This document shows positions 1-10,184 of a DNA stretch of 64,000 nucleotides, piece by piece (positions within the stretch are counted from its first letter, which is position 1; each line of letters begins with the position of its first letter). Origin of the DNA: Amycolatopsis lexingtonensis (GTDB lineage: Bacteria > Actinomycetota > Actinomycetes > Mycobacteriales > Pseudonocardiaceae); assembly GCF_014873755.1 (NCBI RefSeq), contig NZ_JADBEG010000001.1, positions 8,220,501 through 8,284,500 of the forward strand, read 5' to 3'. The notes beneath the pieces were generated by a model. The model was not told where the DNA came from. It made no database searches and saw only the letters and a program-made list of their open reading frames with translations. Made by a program: the position numbers and the translations under genes.

Positions 1-2059
1 GCTCGAGGGTGGCCGACGTGTCCGCGCCGCCGCCGACCGGCGCGCGCACCGCCGAGCCGCGGCGACGGGCCGAAGCCGCGTCGCCCGCGCGCAGGTTGGA
101 CACGATCCGGGTGGCCTGGTCCTCGGTCAGCACCGCCTGCTCGCCCGGGTTCCGGCGGGCCGCGCGCGCCTTCGCGGGCAGCCGCCTGCCGCCCGGGCGG
201 ATGTCGACGACCCGGCCGTCGGGGCCCTCCGCGGCCGGGGCGAACCCGGCCCCGCGCAGCCCGGCGAGCACGTCGTGCAGCGGGTCGGGGCTGATCACGA
301 CGGTCGGCGCGATCAGCCGCAGGTCGTGTTCCGCCGCGACGGGGTGGGCCAGCACCTCGGCCAGCAGCGCCTCGTCGTCGCACCGCAGGAACGACGCCGC
401 GACCCCGCCGCGCAGCCGGCCGTGCCGCCGGGCGACGTCGTCGACCAGGTAGCTCAGGCCCTGCGGCACCGGCGTGGCCGACTTCGCCTTGAAGAGCGCG
501 TGCAGCTCGTCGGCGGTGCGGCCGGTGTCAAGCGCGCGCCGCACCGAGGCCTCGGTGATCCGGTAGACGGTCGCGTGCCCGGCCGATTCGACGTCGGCGA
601 CCGCGTCCATCTCCGCGGCCAGCTCCGGCTCCAGCGGGCCCGGCGCGACCACCGTCAGGTCGGCCTGCAGCAGCACGTGGTCCACCGGCGCGGGCAGCGC
701 GTCCATGATCGCTTCTACGGCGCCAGGCCGGTCTTCGGCGAGCAGCGCCCGCGTCGCCGTCGTGACGCCGCCGAGCCCGACCAGGCCCAGCGCGCTCGCC
801 TCGGACATCGTCCAGCGGACGGTCTCGTCCCGCAGCCGCCCGCCGCGCCGGGGCGCCCGCCAGGCCAGCACGGCGACGAGCTCCTCGACGCTCTTGACCC
901 CGGCGCCCTCGGGGAGGTCGGCCAGCGCCGCGAGGACCCGGCGGCGCGCGACCGGGGCGAGCGGGCGGCGCAGCTCCTCCGACAGCGGCGCGACCGGCTT
1001 GTCCTTGGCGTCGCGCCCGCCGGCCATCCCCGGCAGCCGCGGCAGCTCCAGCCACGCCTGGGCCAGCGTCATCCAGCGCTGCGCGGTCGGCGACGCGAGC
1101 CACGAATCGGTCAGCGTCGTGGGCACCCACTCGGGCGCGGTCGTCTCGCTGTCGGCGACGAGCCCGGCGCCCACGGCCAGCTCGGCCAGCAGGGTCGCCT
1201 GGGTTTCGTCGACCTCCAGGTCCTTCGCGAGCTTCTTCAGCTCGCGGACGCCGAGGCCGCCCGACTTGAGCACCGGCGGCGGCGCGGCCGACCACGCGCG
1301 CAGCAGGGATTCGGTGTGGCGCAGGAACTCCATCGCCTCACCGGCCGCCGCCTTGTCCACAGTGGACGGCTGGTGCGGGTGGACCGGAAGGCCGGGCTCG
1401 GTGAGCGTCCCGGGTGCGAAGGCCCCGCCGCGCACCGCGATGCCGAGCTCGCGCGGCAGCTCGACGGTCTGGTCGTCGCGGCGCAGCAGCAGCCCGCGGG
1501 CCAGCAGCTTCTGCACCGGCGTCTCGGCCTTCTCGAGCGAGAGGTCGAGCCCGGCGTCACGGGTCCGGCCGATCGGCGGCCCGGCGGCGAGGGCGGCGAG
1601 TACCCCGCGTTCGTCGTCGGACAGCTCGGCGAGCCGCGCTTCGAGGTCTTCACCGGCGAGCGACGGTGAGGAGGAGCCCAGCCCGGCCGGGAACGGCCCG
1701 AGAGCCTCCCTGGCCGCGGGCGGCACGCGCACGGCGTCGTCGGCACCCCAGGCCAGTGCCCGCTTGCGAAGCCGGGCCAGCGGCTCGGCGATGTCGGTGC
1801 CGACCAGCTTCGCCACGTCTTCGACCGGCACCGGATCGCGGTCCGCCCCGGCCAGCAAGGAGGCTTCGAGCACGGCGAGCGTGAAGCTGTCGAGGTCTTC
1901 GCAGGCACGCGCGACCGAGCCCGGCGTGCCGGCCCGGGTGGCCAGCACCGTGCTGTCGGAGGGCGGGGGCGTGGACAGGTCGCGCCGCGTGCGGAGCAGT
2001 TCGGTGAGTGCGCCGTCGGACTCCGCGCGCAGCCAGTCCGCCAGAGAGGTCGCGGGCAT
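1..2059 (-). CDS. Helicase-associated (XPB/Ssl2-like domain) protein, C-terminus cut off
   Basis: Open frame from an ATG at 2059 to the window edge, 686 codons with no stop, so the C-terminus lies outside. The first ~450 residues are helical, Leu/Arg/Glu-rich, and have no Walker or DEAD motifs. Around residues 455-565 the pattern (LLQADLTVVAPG..., then a YRIT..SVRRALD stretch, then a YLVDDVARRHGRLR stretch) is that of the helicase C-terminal-like domain often named XPB/Ssl2-like (Helicase_C_3). The M. tuberculosis counterpart, as I recall, is Rv0862c, next to the ercc3 helicase gene. A role in DNA binding or repair with that helicase is inference; the protein itself shows no ATPase site. It is divergent from the small gene at 2211. 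Confidence 0.8.
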   Translation of the reverse strand, partial: MPATSLADWLRAESDGALTELLRTRRDLSTPPPSDSTVLATRAGTPGSVARACEDLDSFTLAVLEASLLAGADRDPVPVEDVAKLVGTDIAEPLARLRKRALAWGADDAVRVPPAAREALGPFPAGLGSSSPSLAGEDLEARLAELSDDERGVLAALAAGPPIGRTRDAGLDLSLEKAETPVQKLLARGLLLRRDDQTVELPRELGIAVRGGAFAPGTLTEPGLPVHPHQPSTVDKAAAGEAMEFLRHTESLLRAWSAAPPPVLKSGGLGVRELKKLAKDLEVDETQATLLAELAVGAGLVADSETTAPEWVPTTLTDSWLASPTAQRWMTLAQAWLELPRLPGMAGGRDAKDKPVAPLSEELRRPLAPVARRRVLAALADLPEGAGVKSVEELVAVLAWRAPRRGGRLRDETVRWTMSEASALGLVGLGGVTTATRALLAEDRPGAVEAIMDALPAPVDHVLLQADLTVVAPGPLEPELAAEMDAVADVESAGHATVYRITEASVRRALDTGRTADELHALFKAKSATPVPQGLSYLVDDVARRHGRLRGGVAASFLRCDDEALLAEVLAHPVAAEHDLRLIAPTVVISPDPLHDVLAGLRGAGFAPAAEGPDGRVVDIRPGGRRLPAKARAARRNPGEQAVLTEDQATRIVSNLRAGDAASARRRGSAVRAPVGGGADTSATLE

Positions 2060-2210
2060 AGGCGACCAGGATACCGGGCGGTTGCGACAGCTCGCCCGGC
2101 CTCAGGCAGACTGTCCCCGGCGAGCCTTTCGGGGGTCCGGGTGGCGGCGCCCCCGGCCGGGGCGAAGCCCCGAGTGTTGCGGAAGACGAGGAACGGCTGT
2201 GGAGGACGTT

Positions 2211-2396
2211 GTGGCCAAGGGTGAGAAGAAGCACAAGGGCGTCGACCCGACCTGGCCGGGCGAGGCCGGCGAGCACCCCGTGACCGAGCTCGCGTCCGAC
2301 CGCCAGGGCGCGCTGTCGCCGTTCGGCGACGTCACCTTCCCGCTCGACACGGTGCCCTACGTGCACCCGGAGACCGAGATCAACACCCAGCCGTAA
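2211..2396 (+). CDS. Small conserved acidic protein (Rv0863-like position)
   Basis: A 61-residue protein, Lys-rich at its N-terminus and then acidic/polar, without membrane segments or known motifs. The GTG at 2211 has a GGAGG 5 bases upstream. A second in-frame GTG at 2199 would add four residues. It lies between the divergent helicase-associated gene and malic enzyme, the place occupied by Rv0863 in M. tuberculosis (from memory), so I treat it as a real conserved small gene. Function unknown. Confidence 0.55.
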   Translation: MAKGEKKHKGVDPTWPGEAGEHPVTELASDRQGALSPFGDVTFPLDTVPYVHPETEINTQP

Positions 2397-2494
2397 AGTT
2401 ACTGGTCAGTACCGGTATCGGCCCCTCGTGAGGGCGGTCACGGGAGTAGGTTCGCACCCGTCCCAGCCACCATTCCCATGCGGGGGTAAGTGCC

Positions 2495-3886
<1,392 letters not shown>

Positions 3887-3900
3887 GTCGTCACTTCGGA

Positions 3901-3939
3901 GGACCCCGGAGTCGTCCTTTGGAAGGACGACCGGGGTCC
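3901..3939 (+). terminator. Hairpin terminator after malic enzyme
   Basis: Inverted repeat: GGACCCCGG plus TCGTCCTT on the left pair with AAGGACGA plus CCGGGGTCC on the right. There is a 2-base bulge and a 3-base loop. It starts 14 bases after the malic enzyme stop and precedes the hydrolase gene, which therefore probably has its own promoter. Confidence 0.8.
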
Positions 3940-3983
3940 TTCGCTTCCCTAGGCTGAGACGTGACTCACCAGGGGGAGATCGC

Positions 3984-5522
3984 ATGCTGAGGAGTTCGCT
4001 GGCCGCCGTGGTGGCGGCCTTGACCGTGACGCTGGCACCCGCGGTGGCGGAGGCGGGCGTGGCGACGTCGTGGGGCGCGTGCCCGGCGGACGTGACCCTG
4101 CCGGGCCTGGAGTGCACGACGCTCGACGTCCCGCTCGACTACCGGAAGCCGGACGGGACGCAGATCCAGGTAGCCGTCTCGCGGCTGAAGAGCACGAACC
4201 CGGCGCGCCGCCGGGGCGTGCTGCTGACCAACCCGGGCGGCCCCGGCGGGCCGGGCCTTGACCTGCCGGCGGTCCTGAAGCTGATCGGGCTGCCGCAGGG
4301 CGTCCTGGACGCGTACGACGTCATCGGGTTCGACCCGCGCGGCGTCGGCCACAGCACCCCGGTGACGTGTGATCTGGCCCCGGCGCAGCAGCGGAGCAAC
4401 GTCCCGCCGTACGCCTCGAACCCGGCCGACGTGGCCGCGCGCGCCGAGTACGTGAAGGGAATCGCGCACCAGTGCGGCACGTCGAGGTCGGCGTGGCTGC
4501 TGCCGTACGTCACGACGGCGAACACGGCCCGCGACATGGACCGCGTCCGCGCGGCGCTGGGCGAGCCGAAGCTGTCGTACTACGGCGTCTCGTACGGCTC
4601 GTACCTGGGCGCGGTGTACACGACGCTGTTCCCGCAGCGCAGCGACCGGATCGTGCTGGACAGCAACACGTCCACCGGCGGGCTGGACGTCACCGGTTCC
4701 CGCCTGCTGGCCCAGGGTTTCGACGACCGCTTCCCGGACTTCGCCGCGTATGCCGCGTCGCACCCGGAGAACGGCCTGGGCACCACCCCGGCCCAGGTGA
4801 CGGCGAAGTACTTCGACCTCGCGCGTCGCTTGGACGCCGCCCCGAACCCCCAAGGCGTCGACGGCAAGCTGTTCCGCCAGCTGACGTTCGGGATGCTGTA
4901 CTACGACGCGACCCTTCCGTACCTGGCCACGGCTTGGCACGCACTGGACGAGGGCGGGCCGATCCCGCCCCCGCCCGGCGGCACTATCCCCGGCATCGAG
5001 AACCTGTTGTCCAGCCAGCTGTACGTGATCTGCGGCGACTCGAACTGGCCCGAGTCGGTGTGGACGTACCAGAAGAACGTCGCCGTGGACCGCTTCCGCC
5101 ACCCGATGTTCGGCCCGGCCGCGGCCAACATCTGGGCGTGCGCGTACTGGCCGTCGGACCCGGTGGAGCCCCCGGTCCACATCGGCGACCGGGGCCCGTC
5201 GAACGTGCTGATGGCCCAGAACCTCCGCGACCCGGCGACACCGCTGACGGGCGCCAGGCGGCTACGCCAGGCCCTGGGCGACCGGGCGCGCCTGGTGACC
5301 GCGGACCAAGGCGGCCACGGCACGTACCTGTTCGGCACCAACAGCTGCGCGAACGACACGGTGACGGCCTTCCTGACCACGGGAGCCCGCCCCGCCCGGG
5401 ACAAGGCCTGCGCGGCCGAGCCGCCCCGGCCCGCCCCGGCGGTGGCCGGCCGGCTGCGCGTGGTCGACGGTTGGCGGTGGGGCGCCGAAACCAGCCCCGG
5501 AGCTCTTCACGAGCTCCGCTGA
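3984..5522 (+). CDS. Secreted alpha/beta hydrolase, tripeptidyl-aminopeptidase (TAP/SlpD-E) type
   Basis: 512 residues with an N-terminal signal peptide (short basic start, ~18-residue Ala/Val/Leu core, AEA cleavage region near residue 25). The oxyanion-hole motif GGPGGPG is followed by the nucleophile elbow GVSYG (Ser203). Asp416 in RDPATP and His445 in QGGHG complete a likely triad. The C-terminal third is the TAP-like segment typical of Streptomyces tripeptidyl aminopeptidases and mycobacterial CaeA-type esterases, so the substrate may be peptide or ester. Its last 16 bases overlap the converging VapC-like gene. Confidence 0.88.
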   Translation: MLRSSLAAVVAALTVTLAPAVAEAGVATSWGACPADVTLPGLECTTLDVPLDYRKPDGTQIQVAVSRLKSTNPARRRGVLLTNPGGPGGPGLDLPAVLKLIGLPQGVLDAYDVIGFDPRGVGHSTPVTCDLAPAQQRSNVPPYASNPADVAARAEYVKGIAHQCGTSRSAWLLPYVTTANTARDMDRVRAALGEPKLSYYGVSYGSYLGAVYTTLFPQRSDRIVLDSNTSTGGLDVTGSRLLAQGFDDRFPDFAAYAASHPENGLGTTPAQVTAKYFDLARRLDAAPNPQGVDGKLFRQLTFGMLYYDATLPYLATAWHALDEGGPIPPPPGGTIPGIENLLSSQLYVICGDSNWPESVWTYQKNVAVDRFRHPMFGPAAANIWACAYWPSDPVEPPVHIGDRGPSNVLMAQNLRDPATPLTGARRLRQALGDRARLVTADQGGHGTYLFGTNSCANDTVTAFLTTGARPARDKACAAEPPRPAPAVAGRLRVVDGWRWGAETSPGALHELR

Positions 5523-5917
5523 AGCACCCGTACCTCGACCTCCGGAAGATCGTCGAACCGCGCCCGATTATCAGTGGTCACCAGAATCCGGCCGGTAGCC
5601 CGAGCGGTCGCTGCGATGATCAGGTCGTGCGCCCCGCGCACCTGTCCGCTCCGTCGCAGGTGTGCCAGCAGCTCAGCGTGGTGCTCGACCACACTCGTCG
5701 AGTAATCGACCAGCGGCGTGACGGCCAGCAGTTCGGCCAAGAACGCACTGTGCGCCGCCCGCCGAGCCGGGTTCGGGTCGAGCAGCAAACCCACCTGGTA
5801 CTCGGTGACCACCAGCGTCGGAACGGCGACGTCGTCGTCGTCCCCGATAGCCCCCGCCGGTAGTCGTTGGCGGGCAGCGTCGATGAGGATTCCGGTGTCG
5901 AGGATCAGTCGTGCCAC
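5507..5917 (-). CDS. vapC: VapC-like PIN-domain ribonuclease toxin
   Basis: 136 residues from a GTG at 5917. PIN-domain acidic positions are visible: LILDTGIL near the N-terminus, a conserved TEYQVG Glu in the middle, AHDLIIAATA with its Asp, and TTDNRARFDDL near the C-terminus. Such proteins cleave RNA when the antitoxin is lost. The start overlaps the antitoxin stop by 13 bases, so the pair is translationally coupled. A longer in-frame extension upstream lies inside the antitoxin gene and is unlikely to be used. The 3' end overlaps the hydrolase 3' end by 16 bases. Confidence 0.85.
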   Translation of the reverse strand: MARLILDTGILIDAARQRLPAGAIGDDDDVAVPTLVVTEYQVGLLLDPNPARRAAHSAFLAELLAVTPLVDYSTSVVEHHAELLAHLRRSGQVRGAHDLIIAATARATGRILVTTDNRARFDDLPEVEVRVLQRSS

Positions 5918-6171
5918 GGGTCGCTGTCCAGCTCGGCCGACGCCGTCTCGCGGACCTTGGTGACGTTCTCCTCGAACCGGTCGTCGACGTCGAGCTTTCC
6001 GGCCCAGCGGTGGAACACCGCGCACACCGCGACGCCGTTCGCGTGCGGGGCGGGCACGATCAGCGCGACCCGCTTGCCGTTGCGGGTGACGGCGATGGTT
6101 TCGCCGTTCTCCGCCTCGTCGAGCACGGCCGAGAACGACCTGGAGGCCTCGGAGGCGGACAGTTCGATCAC
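5905..6171 (-). CDS. vapB: Phd/YefM-type antitoxin
   Basis: 88 residues from a GTG at 6171. The N-terminal Phd/YefM pattern is clear: VIELSASEASRSFSAVLDEAE, then GETIAVTRNGKRVALIVP. The tail is acidic and would wrap the toxin. An ATG at 6216 would add 15 residues, but the promoter-like -10 at 6181-6186 lies between the two starts, so the shorter leaderless GTG start is preferred. The first gene of the toxin-antitoxin operon and probably autoregulatory, as is usual for this family. Confidence 0.82.
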   Translation of the reverse strand: MIELSASEASRSFSAVLDEAENGETIAVTRNGKRVALIVPAPHANGVAVCAVFHRWAGKLDVDDRFEENVTKVRETASAELDSDPWHD

Positions 6172-6175
6172 GGAA

Positions 6176-6208
6176 ATCAGATTATCAGATTCCGAAGTCC
6201 TGAACCAA
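6176..6208 (-). promoter_or_regulatory. Promoter and direct-repeat operator of the toxin-antitoxin operon
   Basis: On the minus strand TTGGTT (6208-6203), a 16-base spacer and GATAAT (6186-6181) resemble -35 and -10 boxes. Only nine bases separate the -10 from the GTG at 6171, which points to leaderless or near-leaderless translation. On the plus strand ATCAGATT is repeated twice back to back across the -10, a possible binding site for the antitoxin. Confidence 0.5.
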
Positions 6209-6254
6209 GGGGTCACGGCGACCCGCCCGCCGGCGCCGGAAGTAGCCTCGGCGT

Positions 6255-6725
6255 GTGAGTGAACTCAGCCACGTCGACGAAACCGGCGCCGCCCGGATGG
6301 TCGACGTCTCCGGCAAGACCGCCACCGCGCGCACCGCGCTCGCGGCCGGCACCGTGCGGACCACCGCCGAGGTGCTCCGGCTGCTCGCGACCGACGGCCT
6401 CCCCAAGGGCGACGCCCTCGCCACCGCGCGGATCGCCGGGATCATGGGCGCCAAGCGGGTGCCCGAGCTGATCCCGCTGTGCCACCAGATCGCGCTGTCC
6501 GGGGTGAAGGTGGAGTTCGAGCTGGGCGAGGCCGAGGTCCGGATCCGCGCGACGGCCAAGACCACCGACGTCACCGGCGTCGAGATGGAGGCGCTGACCG
6601 CGGTGGCGGTCGCCGGGCTGACGCTGCACGACATGATCAAGGCCGTCGACCCGGCGGCGACGCTGGACGAGGTCCGCCTGCTCCGCAAGGACGGCGGCAA
6701 GACCGGAACCTGGGAGCGGCCGTGA
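6255..6725 (+). CDS. moaC: Cyclic pyranopterin monophosphate synthase MoaC
   Basis: 156 residues. It converts the MoaA product (3',8-cyclo-GTP) to cyclic pyranopterin monophosphate, the second half of the first step of molybdenum cofactor synthesis. Typical motifs are RMVDVSGK at the N-terminus, LIPLCHQI in the middle, GVEMEALTAV, and HDMIKAVD. The GTG at 6255 gives the usual length. Its stop overlaps the next start (GTGA), coupling it to the mog-moaE fusion. It is divergent from the toxin-antitoxin operon. Confidence 0.95.
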   Translation: MSELSHVDETGAARMVDVSGKTATARTALAAGTVRTTAEVLRLLATDGLPKGDALATARIAGIMGAKRVPELIPLCHQIALSGVKVEFELGEAEVRIRATAKTTDVTGVEMEALTAVAVAGLTLHDMIKAVDPAATLDEVRLLRKDGGKTGTWERP

Positions 6726-7642
6726 AGCGCAGCGCGCGTGTGATCGTGGCGTCCAACCGCGCCGCGAAGGGCGTCTACGAGGACAAGACCGGGCCGGTGA
6801 TCGTCGCCTGGCTGGCCGAACGGGGGTACGACGTGCCGGCGCCGGTCGTCGTCGAGGACGGCGAGCCGGTGGGGGTCGCGCTGCGGGCCGCGTTGGCCGA
6901 CGAGGTCGCCGTCGTGCTCACCACCGGCGGCACCGGCATCTCGCCGACCGACCGCACCCCGGACGTCACCCGCGCCGTCCTGGACCACGAGCTGCCGGGC
7001 GTGGCGGACGCGATCCGCGCGGCCGGGCTGCCGAAGGTGCCCACGGCGGTGCTCTCGCGCGGTGTCGCGGGCGTGGCCGGGCGGACCCTGGTCGTCAACC
7101 TCCCGGGCTCCAGCGGCGGCGTGAAGGACGGCCTGGGCGTCCTGGACGGCATCCTGGACCACGCCGTCGACCAGCTGGCGGGCGGAGACCACCCGCGGCC
7201 CGCGGCGGCCGGTCCGGCGATCCGCGTGGCGCGGGCCATCGTGACCGAGGACGTGCTGTCCGTCGAGGAGCACGCCCGCCTGGTCGAGGACGACGCGGCG
7301 GGCGCGGTCGTGACCTTCGCGGGGGTCGTCCGCGACCACGACGGCGGCAAGGGCGTGCGCGACCTGACCTACGAAGGCCACCCGAGCGCGGGCGACGTGA
7401 TCGCGGAGGTCGTCGCGGACCTGGCGGCGCGCTGGACCGGCGTCCGCGCGGTGGCGGTGAGCCACCGCGTCGGCCCGCTGACGATCGGCGACGTCGCGCT
7501 GGCGTGCGCCGTGGCGGCGGAGCACCGCGGCCAGGCGTTCTCGGCGTGCGCGGAGCTCGTGGACGAGGTCAAGGAGCGGCTGCCGGTCTGGAAGCACCAG
7601 CACTTCACCGACGGCACCGACGAGTGGGTCAACTCGCCCTGA
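6722..7642 (+). CDS. Fused molybdopterin adenylyltransferase (MogA/MoaB-like) and MPT synthase large subunit (MoaE)
   Basis: 306 residues in one uninterrupted frame starting with GTG, overlapping the moaC stop by 4 bases. Residues 1-152 are MogA/MoaB-like: the TTGGTG loop at 67-72 and NLPGSSGG at 126-133 are the substrate-binding motifs. After a Pro/Ala linker, residues ~168-306 are MoaE: FAGVVRDHDGG, YEGHPSAG, and DEVKERLPVWKHQHF with the two catalytic-type lysines. MoaE with MoaD adds the dithiolene sulfurs; MogA then adenylates molybdopterin. These are separate genes in M. tuberculosis (Rv0865/Rv0866, from memory), so fusion joins two successive steps. A frameshift artefact is unlikely because both domains are complete. 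Confidence 0.9.
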   Translation: MKRSARVIVASNRAAKGVYEDKTGPVIVAWLAERGYDVPAPVVVEDGEPVGVALRAALADEVAVVLTTGGTGISPTDRTPDVTRAVLDHELPGVADAIRAAGLPKVPTAVLSRGVAGVAGRTLVVNLPGSSGGVKDGLGVLDGILDHAVDQLAGGDHPRPAAAGPAIRVARAIVTEDVLSVEEHARLVEDDAAGAVVTFAGVVRDHDGGKGVRDLTYEGHPSAGDVIAEVVADLAARWTGVRAVAVSHRVGPLTIGDVALACAVAAEHRGQAFSACAELVDEVKERLPVWKHQHFTDGTDEWVNSP

Positions 7643-7731
7643 CGAGCCCTGTCCGGCCGGGGACGGTCAGGACGTGGATGGCCGCCCAGGCGCCGCCTCA
7701 GGAGGCGACCCACGCGACCCCGGGAACCACT

Positions 7732-7770
7732 CAGCCCTCCACCGCCCGGGGGATCGGCGGTGGAGGGCTG
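7732..7770. terminator. Bidirectional terminator between moaE and rpf
   Basis: Perfect 15-base arms (CAGCCCTCCACCGCC and its complement) around a 9-base loop. It lies between two convergent genes and can serve both. Confidence 0.85.
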
Positions 7771-7817
7771 TGTGGAGTCACGGCGCTAGGCCGGACTTAC
7801 GCATCGCTGCGCGATCG

Positions 7818-8690
<873 letters not shown>

Positions 8691-8720
8691 ACGATCGCCG
8701 TGATCGGAAATTATTCGGGG

Positions 8721-8736
8721 CGTGACCTACGTCACA
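8721..8736. promoter_or_regulatory. CRP-family binding site upstream of rpf
   Basis: CGTGACCTACGTCACA matches the CRP palindrome TGTGA-N6-TCACA at nine of the ten defined bases. It lies upstream of a plausible rpf promoter (TTACGT on the minus strand near 8690). M. tuberculosis rpfA is known to be activated by the CRP protein Rv3676, which supports conserved control. Confidence 0.65.
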
Positions 8737-9587
8737 GTAACAGCACGCAACCTGGGTCGATGCGCCTGTTTGTGCAGGTCAGAGGGCCGTTATCTGCCCG
8801 TTTCCTACCCGAGATAAAACACGGATCGTGAGGCTTGCATCACGTGATTCGCGCAGCGAATGGACCATTCGCGGCGCCCGCTTGGCGATTGAAGCGCGCA
8901 TCTTATGACTGGTCGCGGGAGTACGCCAGACTTGACAATCCAGCCACTCTTGCCCCAGGAGTCACATCAGCCCCACCTGTTAGTGGGGTTTGAATCCACC
9001 GCCGAAGCCGCTTGAAGTAGCGGTGGCCCCGGAAGAGGACCACGCACCGCGACCGACCAGGCGAAACGGGTCACCGGATGGCGTTGCGGCGGGCTGGGAT
9101 CAGCTTCTCGCGAACACCCGGATTTGGTGACGCGCCACGCCGAGCCCCGAAAGAGCGGTCGGCGAGCGGTCGGCTGTGGTGCCCGAGCGGCGGGGAGAAG
9201 TACGGGAGGGGCGAAGTGGCGCCCGCAGGTGGGCGGCGGGTGGAGGGGGAGCGATCGGGCTACTGGCGGGGGCGGAGCACCGGGTCGGCGCTCGCCGGGC
9301 GCGAACTCGCTACCCGCGGCGTGCGGTTAGTAGAGGAGCTGTGGCTGGGCTGGAGGTCGGACGCGCGACGACCTGGCTGGTCGACTCGCGCTGGGTGGAG
9401 CAGTTGGGGCGGCGCACGGGCCTGGCTGGGTGGGCTCGCCGGGAGGGGGCGAACTCGTCACCTGCGGCGGCGAGCGGCCGGGCGGTGCCTCGGCTCCGGG
9501 GTTGGCGCCCCCCCTGGGCGGGCGTACTCGCCGCCTGCGGCGTGCGGCGGTGGGGAAGCTGCGGCTGGCCGCTCAGCGGACACGCGC

Positions 9588-9693
9588 GGGCCTGGCTGGT
9601 CGACCCGCGCTGGGCGGAGCGGCTGGGCCGGGCGGTGTGCGGGCCTGGCTGGTCGACCCGCGCTGGGCGGAGCGGCTGGGCCGGGCGGTGTGC
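9588..9693. repeat. Two perfect 53-base tandem repeats
   Basis: Copy 1 at 9588-9640 and copy 2 at 9641-9693 are identical. Both begin GGGCCTGGCTGGTCGACC and end GGGCGGTGTGC. A third, diverging copy begins at 9694, and an older relative (CCTGGCTGGTCGACTCGCGC) lies at ~9370-9415. The identity suggests a recent duplication. There are no spacers, so it is not a CRISPR. Confidence 0.85.
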
Positions 9694-9730
9694 GGGCCTG
9701 GCCGGGTCGGCGCTCGCCGGAAGGAGCGAA

Positions 9731-9752
9731 GCCGCCGCCTGCAGGCGGCGGC
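9731..9752. repeat. Perfect 22-base palindrome
   Basis: GCCGCCGCCTG followed directly by its reverse complement, centred on a PstI-like CTGCAG core. It closes the repeat-rich interval downstream (minus strand) of moaD and may act as a terminator or cruciform. Confidence 0.6.
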
Positions 9753-9922
9753 GCCTAGAAGGAAGGGTGGCCGGTAACTGGCGCCCGCATAGAGAAGGTG
9801 CGGCGCTGCCGCCGCAAGACAATGCGCCGACCTGCCCGCTCGGCACTGGCCGGAAGAAACGACTGTCCGCACCTCGAGCCGAGGGCACCCCGCGCAGCGA
9901 CCAGAGTGAACCCCGGGAAGCG

Positions 9923-10183
9923 TCAGCCCCCGGCGAAGGGCGGCAGCACGTCCAGCTCCGCCCCATCCACCAGCACCCGCCCGAGGTCCCGCACCGCGAC
10001 CCCGTCCAACAGATAGCTGACCGCGTCCAACACCCGCGGCAACCCCTCGGGATGCAGCCGCCGAAGCTCGCTCACCGCGTCAGCGACCGAGGCTCCCGAA
10101 GGCAGCTGCACCTTTTCCTCGTCCACCCCCGCCGCGGCGCGGGCCGCGGCGAAGTAGCGGACCACGATGGTCAGGGTTGCCAT
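9923..10183 (-). CDS. moaD: Molybdopterin synthase small subunit (MoaD/ThiS-like)
   Basis: 86 residues of ubiquitin-like fold ending in the required Gly-Gly (PPFAGG). The C-terminal glycine is adenylated and thiocarboxylated to donate sulfur to MoaE. It follows moaA with a 1-base gap, so the two are one operon; the partner MoaE is in the fusion gene at 6722. Typical features are the LTIVVRYFAAARAAAG start and VLVDGAELDVLPPFAGG end. Confidence 0.92.
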   Translation of the reverse strand: MATLTIVVRYFAAARAAAGVDEEKVQLPSGASVADAVSELRRLHPEGLPRVLDAVSYLLDGVAVRDLGRVLVDGAELDVLPPFAGG

Positions 10184-10184
10184 C

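Larger units (their letters stand above)
8737..9922. other. Gene-free, repeat-rich interval between rpf and moaD
   Basis: About 1.2 kb without a convincing gene on either strand. All frames here are open only because of extreme GC, and their translations are Arg/Gly/Ala/Trp-rich low complexity. Contents: two adjacent hairpins at 8971-8988 and 8996-9026, then from ~9080 a mosaic of imperfect repeats including a 53-base tandem duplication and a 22-base palindrome. Related copies of a CTCGCCGGG...GCGAA...GCGGCG module appear near 9292, 9431, 9517 and 9709. Confidence 0.6.

Noticed and set aside
8983..9000. tRNA T-arm-like GGTTTGAATCC
   Set aside because: The flanking bases do not form a 5-base T-stem, and no anticodon arm or acceptor stem is present.
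9588..9693. Tandem repeats as a CRISPR array
   Set aside because: The copies abut without spacers and no cas genes are nearby.
9078..9966. Long open frames on both strands
   Set aside because: Extreme GC removes stop codons in all frames; translations are repetitive Arg/Gly/Trp-rich, with no start signals or family pattern.
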